Shown: piece after piece, positions 1 through 5,376 of the stretch | Layout of the letters: every line of letters starts with the position of its first letter | Position numbering within the stretch: the first letter of the stretch is position 1 | From: Deltaproteobacteria bacterium | Lineage (GTDB): Bacteria > Desulfobacterota > Syntrophia > Syntrophales > UBA5619 | Direction: 5' to 3' | DNA: 6,246 nt | Assembly (NCBI GenBank): GCA_026388345.1 | Contig: JAPLJY010000020.1 | Span: 1 to 6,246 of the forward strand | The notes under the pieces: generated by a model | What the model was told of the DNA's origin: nothing | Databases searched by the model: none | The model's input: only the letters and a program-made list of their open reading frames with translations | Position numbers and translations under genes: made by a program

Positions 1-1
1 C

Positions 2-1021
2 CCTCAGGGCGGTATCCTGCGAGCATTTGGCCAGTTTGGCCCATTTGGAAGAAGTCAGCTTGCCTTCAAAACCGTCGAACAGCCGGTTGATGACGGCTCG
101 CTGGCGTTCATTGAATGGCTTGTGAGTATGAGCCTCCCAGAGATGGGCCTTATGGAAGATGCCAGCCAGGATATGTTCCGCGCCGACCATGGCGCGATCG
201 AGACATCCCAGGAACCATTCAAGCCAGGGGGTGATGTCCAGGCCGCTTTTTTTGGTTTTTTCCAGAATATCGTAGTAGGCGTTTCGTTCCAGGCGAATTT
301 GCGCCGACATACTATAAAAACGCTGTGTACTATTTTCCGAACGCGCCAGAGCCATATCGGCAATCGCCCGGGCAATCCGGCCGTTGCCGTCCTCAAAAGG
401 ATGGATCGTTACAAACCAGAGATGCGCCAGACCTGCCGCCAAAACCGGATCGATGGATTGGGGACCGTTCAACCATTTCAGGAAAGCGCTCATCTCCTCG
501 GGAACACGTTTGGCTTCAGGGGCCTGATAATGTACCTTCTCCCGGCCAATCGGGCCGGAGACCACCTGCATGGGGTCGGATCGATCGTCACGCCAGCGGC
601 CAACCGCGATTTTGGTCATACCACTGCGCCCGGTTGGGAACAGAGCGGAGTGCCAGGCAAACAGGCGTTCATCGGTCAACGGATCGGCAAAATGCCCTGT
701 GGCATCGAGCATCATTTCAACAACCCCCTCGACATGCCGGTCAACCGGTATCAGTCCGCCGATATCGAGTCCCAGTCTGCGGGCGATAGAAGACCGCACC
801 TGGTCTTTATCCAGCTTTTCACCTTCGATTTCGCTGGATTTGAGAACATCCTCGGTCAGGGTTTGCAGTACGGCTTCGCTGCGGAGCGAAAAACCCAGCC
901 CCTCCATACGCCCGATGAGCCGCCCCTGCCGATGACGTACGCCGGCAAGCTGCCCCACCAGCCGCTCCTGGCTCCAAGTCAGTTTTGGCCAATTCTTCCT
1001 GTTGTGGATATAGTTCATCAT
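2..1021 (-). CDS. Fic family protein (Fido domain, DUF4172-like N-terminus), C-terminus cut by window edge
   Basis: The 340 visible residues give a Fic protein, an enzyme family that usually transfers AMP from ATP to a hydroxyl side chain of a target protein in the cytoplasm. The N-terminus (YIHNRKNWPKLTW, residues 4-16) resembles DUF4172. The inhibitory-helix motif SSEIEG (residues 62-67, Glu66) fits the (S/T)xxxE(G/N) class II pattern. A flap hairpin lies near 149-168. The catalytic loop HPFEDGNGRIAR is at 207-218 with His207 intact. Residues 303-340 look like the start of the usual C-terminal winged helix, which continues past the window edge. The start was chosen at the first of two tandem ATGs because AGGGAG lies 9 bases upstream. 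An in-frame ATG at 1087 would add 22 residues but lacks a ribosome site and would put the operator inside the gene. The target protein cannot be predicted. No partner antitoxin is needed because the inhibitory helix is built in. Confidence 0.95.
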   Translation of the reverse strand, partial: MMNYIHNRKNWPKLTWSQERLVGQLAGVRHRQGRLIGRMEGLGFSLRSEAVLQTLTEDVLKSSEIEGEKLDKDQVRSSIARRLGLDIGGLIPVDRHVEGVVEMMLDATGHFADPLTDERLFAWHSALFPTGRSGMTKIAVGRWRDDRSDPMQVVSGPIGREKVHYQAPEAKRVPEEMSAFLKWLNGPQSIDPVLAAGLAHLWFVTIHPFEDGNGRIARAIADMALARSENSTQRFYSMSAQIRLERNAYYDILEKTKKSGLDITPWLEWFLGCLDRAMVGAEHILAGIFHKAHLWEAHTHKPFNERQRAVINRLFDGFEGKLTSSKWAKLAKCSQDTALR

Positions 1022-1042
1022 TCTCTGACGCTCCCTGGTGAT

Positions 1043-1072
1043 ATTATGCCGCGTATTCGCCGCATAAAGCAA
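1043..1072 (-). promoter_or_regulatory. Putative promoter of the left Fic gene
   Basis: On the minus strand TTGCTT (1067-1072) and CATAAT (1043-1048) are separated by 18 bases. The -10 matches five of six consensus bases; the -35 matches only TTG. The start codon is 22 bases past the -10. The weak -35 makes this tentative, but the placement relative to the ribosome site and the palindrome is sensible. Confidence 0.4.
1044..1067. promoter_or_regulatory. 24-bp palindromic operator candidate upstream of the left Fic gene
   Basis: The outer arms TTATGC and GCATAA are exact inverted repeats, and the inner GCG/CGC blocks also pair, giving a near-perfect dyad with four unmatched positions. It overlaps the spacer and -10 of the putative promoter and lies just upstream of the ribosome site, where a repressor would block transcription. 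Many Fic proteins of this layout carry a C-terminal winged helix, so self-repression is a reasonable inference, not shown here. Confidence 0.55.
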
Positions 1073-1250
1073 GGACAATCTCCGCATTTGTTGCGTCGAA
1101 TAAGGCCGCTATTCACCGCAGGTCAAACAAGAGGTATCTTAAGGCAGCCTTGACCTCAAAAAAGCCGAAAGGGTTGTCAGCCGCAGACTTGCCTGAATCC
1201 GTGAAGTTGCCCATGCGTGAATGAAATCGGCGGCAAGGGGACCGGAAGGC

Positions 1251-1445
1251 TCACTCGTGCCTTAGCGCCTCGATGGGATCCAGACGGGCGGCCTTGAGGG
1301 CCGGGAAATAGCCGAATATCACCCCCACGAGCGCCGAGAAAAGGAAGGCGACCAGGACGATCCCCCCGTTGAAGACGAACGGCACGTTGAGCACGGCCGA
1401 ATGCCACAGCGATCCGGCCAGGTCCAGGGCGATGCCGAGGATATC
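1251..1445 (-). pseudogene. C-terminal remnant of a MacB/FtsX-type ABC transporter permease
   Basis: The minus-strand frame ending at TGA (1253-1251) gives 64 residues. They contain a hydrophobic membrane segment (roughly residues 29-47, [19 protein letters not shown]) followed by [18 protein letters not shown]. That ending is the characteristic C-terminus of MacB/LolC-like permeases, which work with an ATPase to move substrates across or out of the inner membrane by mechanotransmission. The full protein is normally about 400 residues or more. Here the reading frame hits TAA eight bases upstream of the first recognisable codon and there is no start, so only the last transmembrane helix and cytoplasmic tail survive. 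The break falls at a GGATATC sequence that is repeated 20 bases away. No ATPase or periplasmic partner gene is present. It is probably a relic left by a rearrangement. A real upstream part interrupted elsewhere is not visible in this window. Confidence 0.85.
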
Positions 1446-1681
1446 CGTATGGTTTTAGGGATATCTCGACGCCAGGCGGTGAGGGTGGCAGGGAAGTTGG
1501 TCGATCAAGGAATGTTGAAGGTTTCAGGCAGGGGCAGGGAAAGGCGATATCTCCCCGGCAGTTGATTGAACGGCCAGGAACATGTGCCGGCCCCCGACCG
1601 TTATGTGCCATCTTCCCTATCGCTTGGCACAGAACAACGATGGCACATAACCGCCATTGGTCACGGGGCAGTCAAAAAGAA
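1446..1681. other. Gene-poor spacer between the permease remnant and the Fic locus
   Basis: No frame here has recognisable protein similarity. The one clear structure is the inverted repeat at 1600-1651. The long minus-strand frame that crosses this stretch and the permease remnant runs in the wrong frame for the permease and has a proline/arginine-rich, low-quality composition, so I treat it as non-coding. Confidence 0.5.
1600..1651. repeat. 13-bp inverted repeat with an extra internal half-copy
   Basis: GTTATGTGCCATC (1600-1612) and its exact complement GATGGCACATAAC (1639-1651) flank a 26-base centre. A third copy of the core, TGGCACA, lies at 1625-1631 in the same orientation as the right arm. 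It could be a transposon or recombinase end, or a protein binding site. No U-tract follows on either strand, so it is not a typical terminator. Confidence 0.7.
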
Positions 1682-1792
1682 TCACCCGGGAGTCGGGGCG
1701 ATGCCGACCTTCTGAGCGAAGGCGTCCAGGGTCTTGAGGACCTCCGGGGAAACGGAGATGCCGCTTTGGCGGTACTCCTGCTCATTCAGCAT
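1682..1792 (-). CDS. Possible 36-residue small protein overlapping the Fic stop
   Basis: An ATG at 1792 opens a 36-residue frame ending in TGA at 1684-1682. It overlaps the last codons of the 510-residue Fic gene by 11 bases in another frame, an arrangement seen in translationally coupled pairs. The peptide is acidic at first and has a stretch (SPEVLKTLDAFAQKVGI, residues 15-31) that looks like a normal helix. No ribosome site is visible, so expression would depend on coupling. It may be the stump of a longer gene cut off near the inverted repeat just downstream. I do not recognise it, and it could be chance. Confidence 0.3.
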   Translation of the reverse strand: MLNEQEYRQSGISVSPEVLKTLDAFAQKVGIAPTPG

Positions 1793-3314
1793 TCGAGGTT
1801 TCGCTTTCGTAAGCGGTCTGCACGGCCTGTTCCATACCGGCGATTTCTTTATCCGACAGAAAATCAAAGTGGTCCATGCGCTTCCGTGCGGAGAGCCGGC
1901 CATTGTTTTGCAGATAGAAGCGGATAAAGAGGTCGATTTTCCGGTCGGGCATGTCTACGATCTCCTGGATGGCCCTCTTCGCCTTGTCGTAATGGGCCAG
2001 GAACGCCAATTCGCCGGCCAGTTCCGCATCGATGGTCCGATCGATGAAGCCAAAGAGCGCTTCCGCCTGGGGTGTCATGTCGATATAGCGGTACCACCGG
2101 GCCGTATTGTTGTGAACGGTCATGCGGCCTTCCTCGTCAAGCGAGTATTCCACCAAGGCCATGAGATGCCGGGAAAACGCCTCCAGAGAGGCGTCATAGC
2201 CGGCAGGGTCCTTAAGCATGGATGCCGATACGGGAAACATGACCCCTTCGGGCGTGAAACCGCTTCGGGCAAGGACGTTGTGGATCAGGAAGCGGTGAAT
2301 TCGGCCATTGCCATCCTCGAAGGGATGCAAGAAAACAAATCCATAGGCGACGGCGGCCGCATGAATCACGGCGGGCACGCTGCCTGCATCCATGCGCCTG
2401 TGGGCAGCCGCCAGACCTTCCATCAGGCCGGCCAGATCTTCAGGTTTCGGGGAAACGAAGTGTATCTTTTCTTTCTGCCAGGCGACCGCTTCCCCGACGT
2501 AATTCTGGGTCCGCCGATAGTCTGGAGCGCGAAACCGTTCATCGACAATGCGATTCTGAAGTTCGATCAATCGCTCTTTTCCGCAAAAGTCTTCTTGCTC
2601 GGCCAGTTGAAGCAGCGCCACGAAGCGCTCGATCCGGTTCGAGGCTGGCTTGATGTGTTCGATCTCGAAGGAGGATTTCGTCTCCTTTGCGTAGAGGTAG
2701 CCGAGTGCCCGCTTCAGCAATTCCGGAGAATAGGCGGCCACAACTTGCCGGCATCGTTTGGGGAGGTCGGCTGTCTCGAAGTTGCGAAGGGCAGTGGTGC
2801 GGCGAACCGTCGGGCAGAACAGGCGATCACCCGGTAGATTATCATTGATCCTCTGACGGCGAACTTGTCGGGCCGGGGTGACCGTATAGTATTCATCCGG
2901 TTCGAGAAGATCGATGTAGTTGCCCCGCCTTACGTCATCCAATTGAAGCGTTCTGCCTGTCAGGAACTCGTACAGGAACCACAAACGTCTGGCATACTTG
3001 CCGGTCGGCCTGGACCGGACATATTCGAGAAGATCTGCCTCGGCCGCCCTCTGAAACAAGGCGGCGAGTATCGCGAGATTTGTACCGTCATATTTAAGCG
3101 CAAATTCCAGATGACCGCCGGGCGTGTCCCCGGGCCAGTATTTGGACGGGTAGACCTCCTCGATGACACCCCCGGTCGAATCGATTCGATGGGCGCCGGT
3201 GGCGCCGACAAAGGACCTGTGCCAATTCGGAATGACATCGAGATCGTACCGTTTGATGAGTGCCGCATACCCTGCGGGCCTGAGTGCCGATTTATCCTGA
3301 TCGTTGACCGCCAT
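1782..3314 (-). CDS. Fic family protein, complete (510 aa)
   Basis: A complete cytoplasmic Fic (Fido-fold) protein, predicted to AMPylate or otherwise nucleotidylate a protein target. The catalytic loop HPFEDGNGRIHR occupies residues 330-341 with His330, the anion-binding Asn336 and Arg338/Arg341 intact. SSFEIE at 214-219 is the likely inhibitory helix, with Glu219 as the autoinhibitory glutamate; the next residue is His, not the usual Gly/Asn. The N-terminal 200 residues are unassigned. Residues 400-510 are helical and end in a charged tail, probably a target-binding or DNA-binding region. ATG at 3314 is preceded by GGGGGAG only 2 bases away, tight but workable. The promoter and repeated elements lie directly upstream. 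A duplicated, decayed copy is at 4582-4950, identical at 82 of the last 98 residues. The Fic assignment is firm; the target is unknown. Confidence 0.95.
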   Translation of the reverse strand: MAVNDQDKSALRPAGYAALIKRYDLDVIPNWHRSFVGATGAHRIDSTGGVIEEVYPSKYWPGDTPGGHLEFALKYDGTNLAILAALFQRAAEADLLEYVRSRPTGKYARRLWFLYEFLTGRTLQLDDVRRGNYIDLLEPDEYYTVTPARQVRRQRINDNLPGDRLFCPTVRRTTALRNFETADLPKRCRQVVAAYSPELLKRALGYLYAKETKSSFEIEHIKPASNRIERFVALLQLAEQEDFCGKERLIELQNRIVDERFRAPDYRRTQNYVGEAVAWQKEKIHFVSPKPEDLAGLMEGLAAAHRRMDAGSVPAVIHAAAVAYGFVFLHPFEDGNGRIHRFLIHNVLARSGFTPEGVMFPVSASMLKDPAGYDASLEAFSRHLMALVEYSLDEEGRMTVHNNTARWYRYIDMTPQAEALFGFIDRTIDAELAGELAFLAHYDKAKRAIQEIVDMPDRKIDLFIRFYLQNNGRLSARKRMDHFDFLSDKEIAGMEQAVQTAYESETSNAE

Positions 3315-3330
3315 GGCTCCCCCGGAAAAA

Positions 3331-3458
3331 TGATTACGGTTCAGGAATTATAATTATATTTTGGCATAAGTCAAGAAATATGATTACAGATAGAGAATTG
3401 CAGCCATCGTTATGTACATGGATGCATAAAACAAAAAAAACGGTTACGGTTCCGGAAA
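3331..3458. repeat. Three imperfect 18-bp direct repeats around the Fic promoter
   Basis: TGATTACGGTTCAGGAAT (3331-3348), TGATTACAGATAGAGAAT (3381-3398) and CGGTTACGGTTCCGGAAA (3441-3458) are related: the second matches the first at 13 of 18 positions and the third at 14. Starts are 50 and 60 bases apart, near multiples of the helical turn. A weaker TGATTA continues at 3461. The first copy covers the transcription start and the second abuts the -35, so binding of a repressor is plausible. Which protein binds is unknown. Confidence 0.55.
3347..3374 (-). promoter_or_regulatory. Strong promoter of the 510-aa Fic gene
   Basis: On the minus strand TTGACT (3369-3374) and a perfect TATAAT (3347-3352) are separated by 16 bases, leaving a leader of roughly 25 bases before the ATG at 3314. 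The region is conspicuously AT-rich against the surrounding GC-rich DNA. It lies between two copies of a repeated element, one at the transcription start and one just upstream of the -35. Confidence 0.75.
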
Positions 3459-3593
3459 GATGATTATGAAGCAACTTGCTTCTGCAAGACCCGGCCGGCG
3501 ACGGGATCATTGAATCAGCACGGCGAATCCGCGTTGCCCTCGATGGCACCGGACCGCCGCCCCCAGAACAGCCTTCCTTCGCCGGAAAGAATT

Positions 3594-4091
3594 TCAGCCG
3601 AGATGCTTATCGAGAAGGAGCTCCGCGGCAATCCTGGCGGCAATCCCGCAAACCTGGGGGCATCCCGTCTTGCTGTGCCCGCCCGCATCGTGAAAGGCGG
3701 TCCTCTCCTCCGGGACGTTAAGATGATATACCTTGCCAAACCGTTTCTTGTGGATCTCCGCGCAAAGCGTGTGGCCGACTTCTTCATCGAACCGATCATA
3801 CACCCGGCCGGCTTCTTCCATCGCTTTTCCGTATTGCTCCCGATCTTCAAGCCTCTCCCGTCCAACGACGCAGCAAACCGCCATGATGGCGCCGGTGAGA
3901 GCACCGCAGGTTTCGCCTCTTCTCGCCACACCACCGGCCAGAGCGCTTCCGGCTTTAAAAACCTCGGCGCTGCCCACGTTCAATTTTTCCTGCAAAGCTG
4001 CAAGAACGGATTGTGTTCAACCGAAATAGGTCATGTCATTTAGAATTGCCGTCTCATAGATTTCATCCAAGAGCATTTCCCGATTTTTCAT
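3594..4091 (-). CDS. C_GCAxxG_C_C family redox selenoprotein (Sec25 encoded by TGA)
   Basis: The 165-residue product belongs to the C_GCAxxG_C_C putative redox proteins (PF09719/TIGR01909-like), small cytoplasmic proteins with four conserved Cys. Family landmarks are GGVARRGETCGALTGAIMAV at residues 53-72 (Cys62 in the CGAxxG motif), Cys110, and CPQVC at 144-148. The first conserved Cys is normally in an N-C-[AST]-Q-[AS]-V context. Here the frame reads YFG-TGA-TQSVLAAL, with TGA (4019-4017) as codon 25 exactly at that Cys. The frame is open on both sides, and the family match continues without a shift through the TGA. ATG at 4091 has an excellent ribosome site, GGAGGAG, 6 bases upstream, and its own promoter. 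A SECIS-like hairpin follows the TGA. The length fits the family. Without Sec decoding only a 24-residue stub would be made; a TTG at 3995 would be a poor alternative start lacking the redox residue. The exact reaction is unknown. A Cys-to-stop mutation is the alternative reading but is less likely. Confidence 0.85.
3981..4013 (-). promoter_or_regulatory. Candidate bacterial SECIS element
   Basis: Counting bases after the TGA on the minus strand, UUCUUGCA (11-18) pairs with UGCAGGAA (23-30) to form an 8-bp stem with one G-U pair. It is capped by the loop GCUU at 19-22 (3998-3995). Below an internal loop, CAAU (4-7) pairs with AUUG (33-36). Known bacterial SECIS rules ask for an apical loop about 16-37 bases after UGA with a G in its first two positions. 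Here the loop begins with G after 18 bases. Confidence 0.7.
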
Positions 4092-4124
4092 GATTGTCTC
4101 CTCCGGTTAGCGATATCAATGCAA

Positions 4125-4143
4125 ATTATTTACCGAGAATAAT
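4125..4143. promoter_or_regulatory. Small inverted repeat in the selenoprotein leader
   Basis: ATTATT (4125-4130) and AATAAT (4138-4143) are exact inverted arms with a 7-base centre in the leader between promoter and ribosome site. It might be an operator or a weak leader hairpin, but short AT-only arms can arise by chance. Confidence 0.2.
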
Positions 4144-4186
4144 CCCTGGCCACGCAACTACGCACGAGGCCTTGTTTTGTGTGGCG

Positions 4187-4215
4187 AGGATAAGAAAACC
4201 CATCCGGTGTGTCAA
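4187..4215 (-). promoter_or_regulatory. Promoter of the selenoprotein gene
   Basis: On the minus strand a perfect TTGACA (4210-4215) is followed after exactly 17 bases by TATCCT (4187-4192), four of six -10 consensus bases. Transcription from here would give a leader of about 90 bases before the ATG at 4091. Nothing else nearby on this strand needs a promoter. Confidence 0.65.
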
Positions 4216-4219
4216 GAAG

Positions 4220-4581
4220 TTTTTAGGCCGCCCCACGAAATCCGACCGGGGGGAAATTGATCCACCCGCCGCAGGTCCCGGATATTTTTTCTCGATATTC
4301 CAACACTTTGCTTGCAGCGTTTGCCAGCCTGCGCTCTCACTCTACTTTGCCGTTTTCCACTGTCTCGCTGGTTATTGATCCTCTTGCTGTCTGGCGGAAT
4401 GGCAAGGCCGTCCGGATACCGCCGGAAGAGACCGTCGTGCCGGTAGTATGATGGTGCTTATTATGTTTATGGATAGCCTCTCGCGTTTTCTGCGTAATTA
4501 ATTGTTTACATTTTGTGCATGAACAGGAAAAATTACTACCCATAGCGATTCAAAACGTCAACTTAATCTACCTCTGTCGTT
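4220..4581. other. Non-coding stretch with no recognised gene
   Basis: No frame gives a convincing protein. A plus-strand peptide ending at 4451 contains WRNGKAVRIPPEE, reminiscent of the start of MazE/AbrB-type antitoxins, but it has no credible start and stops at once. An opposing minus-strand frame of 68 codons (4337-4543) is unrecognised and has no ribosome site. The right-hand part is AT-rich. Confidence 0.4.
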
Positions 4582-4950
4582 TCATTCAGCATTCGAGTTT
4601 TCGCTTCCGCAGGCGGTCTGCACGGCCCGTTCCATGCGGGCGGTTTCTTCATTCGACAGAAAGTCGAAGCGGTCCAGGCGTTTTTGCGCGGAGAGCCGGC
4701 CATTGTTTTGCAGACAGAAACGGATAAAGAGGTCGATTTTCCGGTCGGGCATGTCTACAACCTCCTGGATGGTCCTCTTTGCGTTGTCGTAATGGGCCAG
4801 GAACGCCAATTCGCGGGCCAGTTCCGCATCGATGGTCCGATCGATGAAGCCAAAGAGCGCTTCCGCCTGGGGTGTCATATCGATATAGCGGCCATTGCCG
4901 TCATCGAAGGGATGTAAGAAAACAAATCCATAGGCGACGGCGGTTGCATG
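4582..4950 (-). pseudogene. Decayed duplicate of the 510-aa Fic gene
   Basis: This stretch matches the intact Fic gene without gaps over 4582-4890 (against 1782-2090) and again over 4891-4950 (against 2304-2363). The join removes 213 bp, codons 339-409, in frame: the catalytic loop HPFDDGNGR now runs straight into YIDMTPQ. The last 98 residues are 82 of 98 identical to the intact protein, with substitutions spread throughout, so the duplication is old or the copy came from a related strain. Homology ends exactly at the stop codon on one side. On the other side it ends at 4950, residue 317 of the parent, just before the neighbouring toxin promoter. There is no start codon upstream; a TAA occurs shortly before. 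An ATG at 4878 could yield a 98-residue C-terminal fragment, but no function is expected without the rest of the Fido fold. Confidence 0.9.
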
Positions 4951-4965
4951 TACAATAAAATCAGC

Positions 4966-4994
4966 TTGACATTACATCAAACTTGATGTATTAA
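4966..4994 (+). promoter_or_regulatory. Promoter of the first RelE/XRE module
   Basis: A perfect TTGACA (4966-4971) is followed after 17 bases by TATTAA (4989-4994), four of six -10 consensus bases. The toxin start codon follows about 22 bases later. The promoter starts only 16 bases after the Fic duplicate ends. Confidence 0.75.
4973..4990. promoter_or_regulatory. Palindromic operator of the RelE/XRE module
   Basis: TACATCAA and TTGATGTA are perfect 8-bp inverted arms around a central AC. The palindrome fills the spacer between -35 and -10 and overlaps the -10 by two bases. This is the expected position for autorepression by the antitoxin or the toxin-antitoxin complex, as in HigBA- and RelBE-type modules. 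Confidence 0.75.
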
Positions 4995-5016
4995 TGACCC
5001 TCACTTGGAGGCGTCT

Positions 5017-5376
5017 TTGTATAATCTAATCTTCTACACGACTGAGCGGGGCGATTCACCGCTTGACGATTTTCTGGACGGGTTAGGCATAAAGGCGCGG
5101 GCTAAGGTGGCTGCTTATCTGTCGCTCTTGGAAGAGCAGGGGCCGAATCTCAAGCGGCCTTATGCTGATATCGTCAGAGGTAAAATAAGAGAATTGAGAA
5201 TACATTACAGCTCGAATCAGTACCGTATTCTCTATTTCTTCCAGATGCCTGATCAGATTGTGTTGGTGCATGCGTTCTCTAAAAAAACGCAACAACTGAA
5301 AAGCAGGGATATTGAATTAGCGGAAAAACGCATGGAAGATTGGATGCGGAGGTTTCCTATGGGAGGTGAAATATGA
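5017..5376 (+). CDS. RelE/HigB-type toxin (phage Gp49-like family)
   Basis: The 119-residue protein is a RelE-superfamily toxin of the Gp49-like branch (PF05973-type). Members are ribosome-associated mRNA interferases that halt translation when free of antitoxin. The start MYNLIFY, the central RELRIHYSSNQYRILYFF (about residues 60-77) and the LVHAFSKKTQQ block (about 84-94), with its conserved lysines, are family hallmarks. I chose TTG at 5017 because GGAGG (5007-5011) lies 5 bases upstream and the family begins at this Tyr. A TTG at 5005 would overlap the ribosome site and add four residues. The gene overlaps the downstream antitoxin start by 4 bases (ATGA), so the two are translationally coupled. 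Toxin-first order is typical of higBA-like pairs. The promoter carries an operator. The length is normal and nothing looks broken. Confidence 0.9.
   Translation: MYNLIFYTTERGDSPLDDFLDGLGIKARAKVAAYLSLLEEQGPNLKRPYADIVRGKIRELRIHYSSNQYRILYFFQMPDQIVLVHAFSKKTQQLKSRDIELAEKRMEDWMRRFPMGGEI

Noticed and set aside
122..1153. Long plus-strand open frame of 343 codons
   Set aside because: It is opposite the left Fic gene, whose minus-strand translation contains the Fic motif. The plus translation has no recognisable domain.
1177..1611. Minus-strand open frame of 144 codons
   Set aside because: It covers the permease remnant in the wrong frame and has a proline/arginine-rich composition with no family features.
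1734..2837. Plus-strand open frame of 367 codons
   Set aside because: It lies opposite the intact Fic gene; the open frame is a by-product of GC-rich codon usage.
3433..3460. Possible terminator on the minus strand (eight T's after a GC-containing stretch)
   Set aside because: The preceding bases form at most a 3-bp stem, too weak for a convincing intrinsic terminator.
3468..3482. Hairpin GAAGCA-ACT-TGCTTC
   Set aside because: Short stem, 3-base loop, no U-tract on either strand and no gene-related position; likely chance.
4017..4019. TGA at codon 25 as an inactivating stop mutation or sequencing error
   Set aside because: It sits exactly at the redox Cys position, is followed by a SECIS-like hairpin, and the rest of the gene is undamaged. 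Not fully excluded without the host's sel genes.
3510..4043. Plus-strand open frames over the selenoprotein gene
   Set aside because: The opposite strand has a clear family match, promoter and ribosome site; these frames have none.
4337..4543. Minus-strand 68-codon frame with CSCTKC
   Set aside because: No ribosome site, no recognised domain, and composition unlike the neighbouring genes.
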